Source of the DNA: Sphingomonas immobilis | Lineage (GTDB): Bacteria > Pseudomonadota > Alphaproteobacteria > Sphingomonadales > Sphingomonadaceae | DNA length: 64,000 nt | Assembly: GCF_030580995.1 (NCBI RefSeq) | Contig: NZ_JAUQSZ010000014.1 | Span: 62,001 to 126,000 of the forward strand | Direction: 5' to 3' | Part shown: one piece after another, positions 62,113 to 64,000 of the stretch | Layout of the letters: each line of letters starts with the position of its first letter | Position numbering within the stretch: position 1 is the stretch's first letter | Program-made: the position numbers and the translations under genes | Notes under the pieces: generated by a model | Seen by the model: only the letters and a program-made list of their open reading frames with translations | The model's database searches: none | Told to the model about the DNA's origin: nothing

Positions 62113-62247
62113 GGTAAACTCCTGATCGGAGGACCGGATCGGCCGCGCACACTATGACAGGCATATCAGTGGCGGCGGAATGGGGGGCATTCCGCCGCCA
62201 CTGCTGGCCTAGCCGTCTATGCGACCTGAAGCGGCCAGAACTTTTGC

Positions 62248-62541
62248 CTAACCGACCGACGGGGCCGACGAAGGCGATGCCATGCTGTGCATCTGCTTCA
62301 TGCAATCAGCAGCGTCGGCGCTGCTCATCTTCATCATGTCGCAGTCGCACGCCGCCACTTGCGTGGTATCAGGCACCCAGACGCGCCGCTGTCCCTGGAG
62401 CGGCGCACGCGGTCCATATTGCGGGACTGACTTCCACTCATAATGGCCGGACTGTTGGCTGTGGTCCGGTTGGCCGGCGAATGCGGCGACGGGTGCGGCA
62501 AGGGCTACGCCCAGCAGCGCATAGAAAACACGGTTCTTCAT
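62248..62541 (-). CDS. Exported Met/Cys-rich small protein
   Basis: A 97-residue protein: signal peptide (NRVFYALLGVALAAPVAAFA), then YEWKSVPQYGPRAPLQG and a C-terminal metal-binding-like cluster (AACDCDMMKMSSADAADCMKQM). Small periplasmic proteins of this type occur at the start of cus operons in sphingomonads; role not defined, possibly copper buffering. ATG 62541 has AAAGGA upstream. Confidence 0.68.
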   Translation of the reverse strand: MKNRVFYALLGVALAAPVAAFAGQPDHSQQSGHYEWKSVPQYGPRAPLQGQRRVWVPDTTQVAACDCDMMKMSSADAADCMKQMHSMASPSSAPSVG

Positions 62542-62642
62542 GACTATCATCCTTTGGCAAATCATCGGGGTAGCCGCAGGTTGGACAGGAGGTCGATCCG
62601 CGACAGGCGCAACGACCCTTCCAGCCTTACGGCCGAGTTCGA

Positions 62643-63029
62643 TCAGCCAAGGAGAGTCGGCGGTTCCGGTTCGGGAGCAACGTCACCGCCGCGCAGGACG
62701 GTGGTGGTCGACCAGAAGGCCAGGGTCGGATCGGCCGCGCGCACCGCAAGCGTCGGTGCGTCATTGCGAACCGCCATGGGAATGACACAGCCCATCGCGG
62801 CGATGCAGGCGAGCGTCATGCCCTTGCAGGGTTTCTGCGCGGGCTGCTGTTGCTGCGTCATCATCTTCATGCAGTCTTCGGACATGCCGGAATCGGCCGT
62901 CCCGGTCATCGCCATCGATACGGACACTACAGGCGGTGCTGACGCAAAGGCGGCTTCCTGGCCGAGCAGACCGAGCAGGGCTCCGAGCAGGAGAAAGAGG
63001 GGAAGCGCACGTTTCACAGCTGTAATCAA
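62643..63029 (-). CDS. Hypothetical exported Met-rich protein of the cus operon
   Basis: A 128-residue protein with a hydrophobic signal segment (LPLFLLLGALLGLLGQEAAFA), then a Met/Cys/Gln-rich stretch (EDCMKMMTQQQQPAQKPCKG, LACIAAMGC). A metal-binding role is plausible. The first start codon available is TTG 63029; GTG 63017 (VKRALPLF) is equally likely. No family recognised. Confidence 0.55.
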   Translation of the reverse strand: MITAVKRALPLFLLLGALLGLLGQEAAFASAPPVVSVSMAMTGTADSGMSEDCMKMMTQQQQPAQKPCKGMTLACIAAMGCVIPMAVRNDAPTLAVRAADPTLAFWSTTTVLRGGDVAPEPEPPTLLG

Positions 63030-63063
63030 CTACGCCAATCTTGATCCAAGAGCAACGCCATGC

Positions 63064-63507
63064 TCATCCGCCGTGCCGCGCGTAGATAGTTTCGCTTCCT
63101 GCACCAAAGGCGAAGACATTGAACGCCTGAACCGGCTGCCCGGGGGCTTCCATGCCTGGTGATCCGAGAGGCATGCCCGTTACGGCAAGACCACGCACAC
63201 CACGAGGACGCTGCGCGAGAACGCGCTTCATGTCCGCGATAGGGACGTGTCCCTCGAAAACCATGCCGTCGACGATCGCTGTATGACACGATGACAGCCG
63301 AGCGGGCACGCCGTGCGTGCGCTGAAAGGCAGATCGCTGCTGATCATCGATTATGGCCACGCGCCGGCCGAATTGCTGGCGGACCTGGGCGGCCCATTTC
63401 TCGCAGCAACCACATCCTGGATCGCGATGGACTGTGATAGGTACAGCCGCGGCACTGGCGACCGAGACAGACGCGGCGAACGCAGCAAGAACGAGTTTCA
63501 GTGGCAT
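63064..63507 (-). CDS. DUF411 periplasmic metal-binding protein
   Basis: A 147-residue exported protein: signal peptide (LVLAAFAASVSVASAAA), then HRDPGCGCCEKWAAQV with C32, C34, C35, the DUF411 signature, and LSSCHTAIVDGMVFEGHVP. DUF411 proteins accompany copper-resistance systems. ATG 63507 is preceded by GGAAGG at 7 bases. Confidence 0.85.
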   Translation of the reverse strand: MPLKLVLAAFAASVSVASAAAVPITVHRDPGCGCCEKWAAQVRQQFGRRVAIIDDQQRSAFQRTHGVPARLSSCHTAIVDGMVFEGHVPIADMKRVLAQRPRGVRGLAVTGMPLGSPGMEAPGQPVQAFNVFAFGAGSETIYARHGG

Positions 63508-63550
63508 ATACACCTTCCGTTATCCTCCGCCCTTGGGCGGGGGAAAGTCT

Positions 63551-63922
63551 CTACTGCGCACGCTTGTGGTGAGCTCTTAGCCAGCCCTGCAGCTCGCCCA
63601 CTTCCCGAGTCTGCTCGGTAATCGCCTTGGTCGCCATCGTTCGAACCTGCGCGTCCTTTGTGTCGCGCAAGACGATGCGTGACATCGCGATCGCGCCGCG
63701 ATGATGTTCGATCATCTTGCGAACCCAGGTTTCCGTCGCGTCGCCGCCCATGGCGGACATCATCTTCTGATGCATCTCCATCTCGGCCGGCGGATACGGG
63801 TTGGCCGGCGTAGGGTTCGTCATCTGGCCCATGTCCATCTTCGAATGGTCCATGCCCTGCATTTGCGCGATCGCGGGTGTGGTCAACAATCCGAAGATCA
63901 TGACGGCGATTATTTTCTTCAC
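63551..63922 (-). CDS. DUF305 protein
   Basis: A 123-residue exported protein. MIEHHRGAIAMSRIVL is the DUF305 metal-binding motif (H-H...M). A Met-rich start (MQGMDHSKMDMGQMTN) follows the signal peptide. It starts the cus operon. The start is GTG 63922, with GAGGAGA just upstream. Confidence 0.85.
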   Translation of the reverse strand: MKKIIAVMIFGLLTTPAIAQMQGMDHSKMDMGQMTNPTPANPYPPAEMEMHQKMMSAMGGDATETWVRKMIEHHRGAIAMSRIVLRDTKDAQVRTMATKAITEQTREVGELQGWLRAHHKRAQ

Positions 63923-64000
63923 AATTCTCTCCTCATCGCCCCGCATTGTTAATACGCGCGAGCGCGCCATTACCCTCGCAAGCCTGCGCTAATTTTCGAG

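Noticed and set aside
1..64000. tRNA, rRNA, tmRNA or group I/II intron
   Set aside because: No such sequence was recognised on either strand; a tool search was not possible.

Overview
The window is GC-rich, tightly packed DNA that looks like part of a conjugative plasmid (or plasmid-like integrative element) from an alphaproteobacterium, most likely a sphingomonad. This rests on recognised protein families (DUF3768, DUF7673-like, MobC/relaxase pair, VirB-type transfer genes, sphingomonad-style czc and cus clusters) and base composition; it is inference, as there is no rRNA or chromosomal marker. No replication initiator, integrase, transposase, tRNA, rRNA or CRISPR array was found.

Layout. 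1-2,284: backbone small genes (a SLOG/DUF2493 protein cut by the left edge, a HEPN-like protein, ssb). 2,311-6,317: an arsenic operon (arsR, two unrelated arsenate reductases, arsN1, acr3, arsH) from an apparently leaderless promoter, ending in a membrane-protein gene broken by one stop codon. 6,325-8,106: a type IV AbiE toxin-antitoxin pair with two matching operators. 8,137-11,981: accessory small proteins. 11,971-15,650: partition genes parA/parB flanked by two near-identical 18-bp palindromes (candidate parS), then mobC and a relaxase. 15,682-20,353: a defence block on the minus strand, made of a second AbiE pair and a three-gene ABC-three-component (ABC-3C) system. 20,607-33,674: a complete VirB/VirD4 type IV secretion locus in one direction (trbM-like, virB1-5, eexN, virB6, virB7-like, virB8-11, virD4, LPD7 protein), preceded by a LuxR-type solo regulator (33,915-34,691).

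35,580-63,922 is a metal-resistance island read almost entirely from the minus strand. It holds a P1B-4 metal ATPase with CDF and ZIP transporters, MgtC and two MliC-like lipoproteins; a czcCBA efflux system with DUF190; a second CDF; a PbrT-like cytochrome/FTR1 permease; a MerR-family divalent-metal regulator; a His-tailed EamA transporter; and a cusCBA-F copper/silver system preceded by DUF305, DUF411 and Met/Cys-rich periplasmic proteins. Two perfect MerR-type operators with 19-bp promoter spacers (51,355 and 53,414) and a weaker one at merR itself link pbrT, CDF and probably czc into one regulon.

The most notable items are the ABC-3C system beside AbiE inside a transfer region, the candidate parS pair, the MerR regulon, a perfect 10-10-10 dyad next to the LuxR solo, and the N-terminal-domain/HEPN protein with an RX4H motif.
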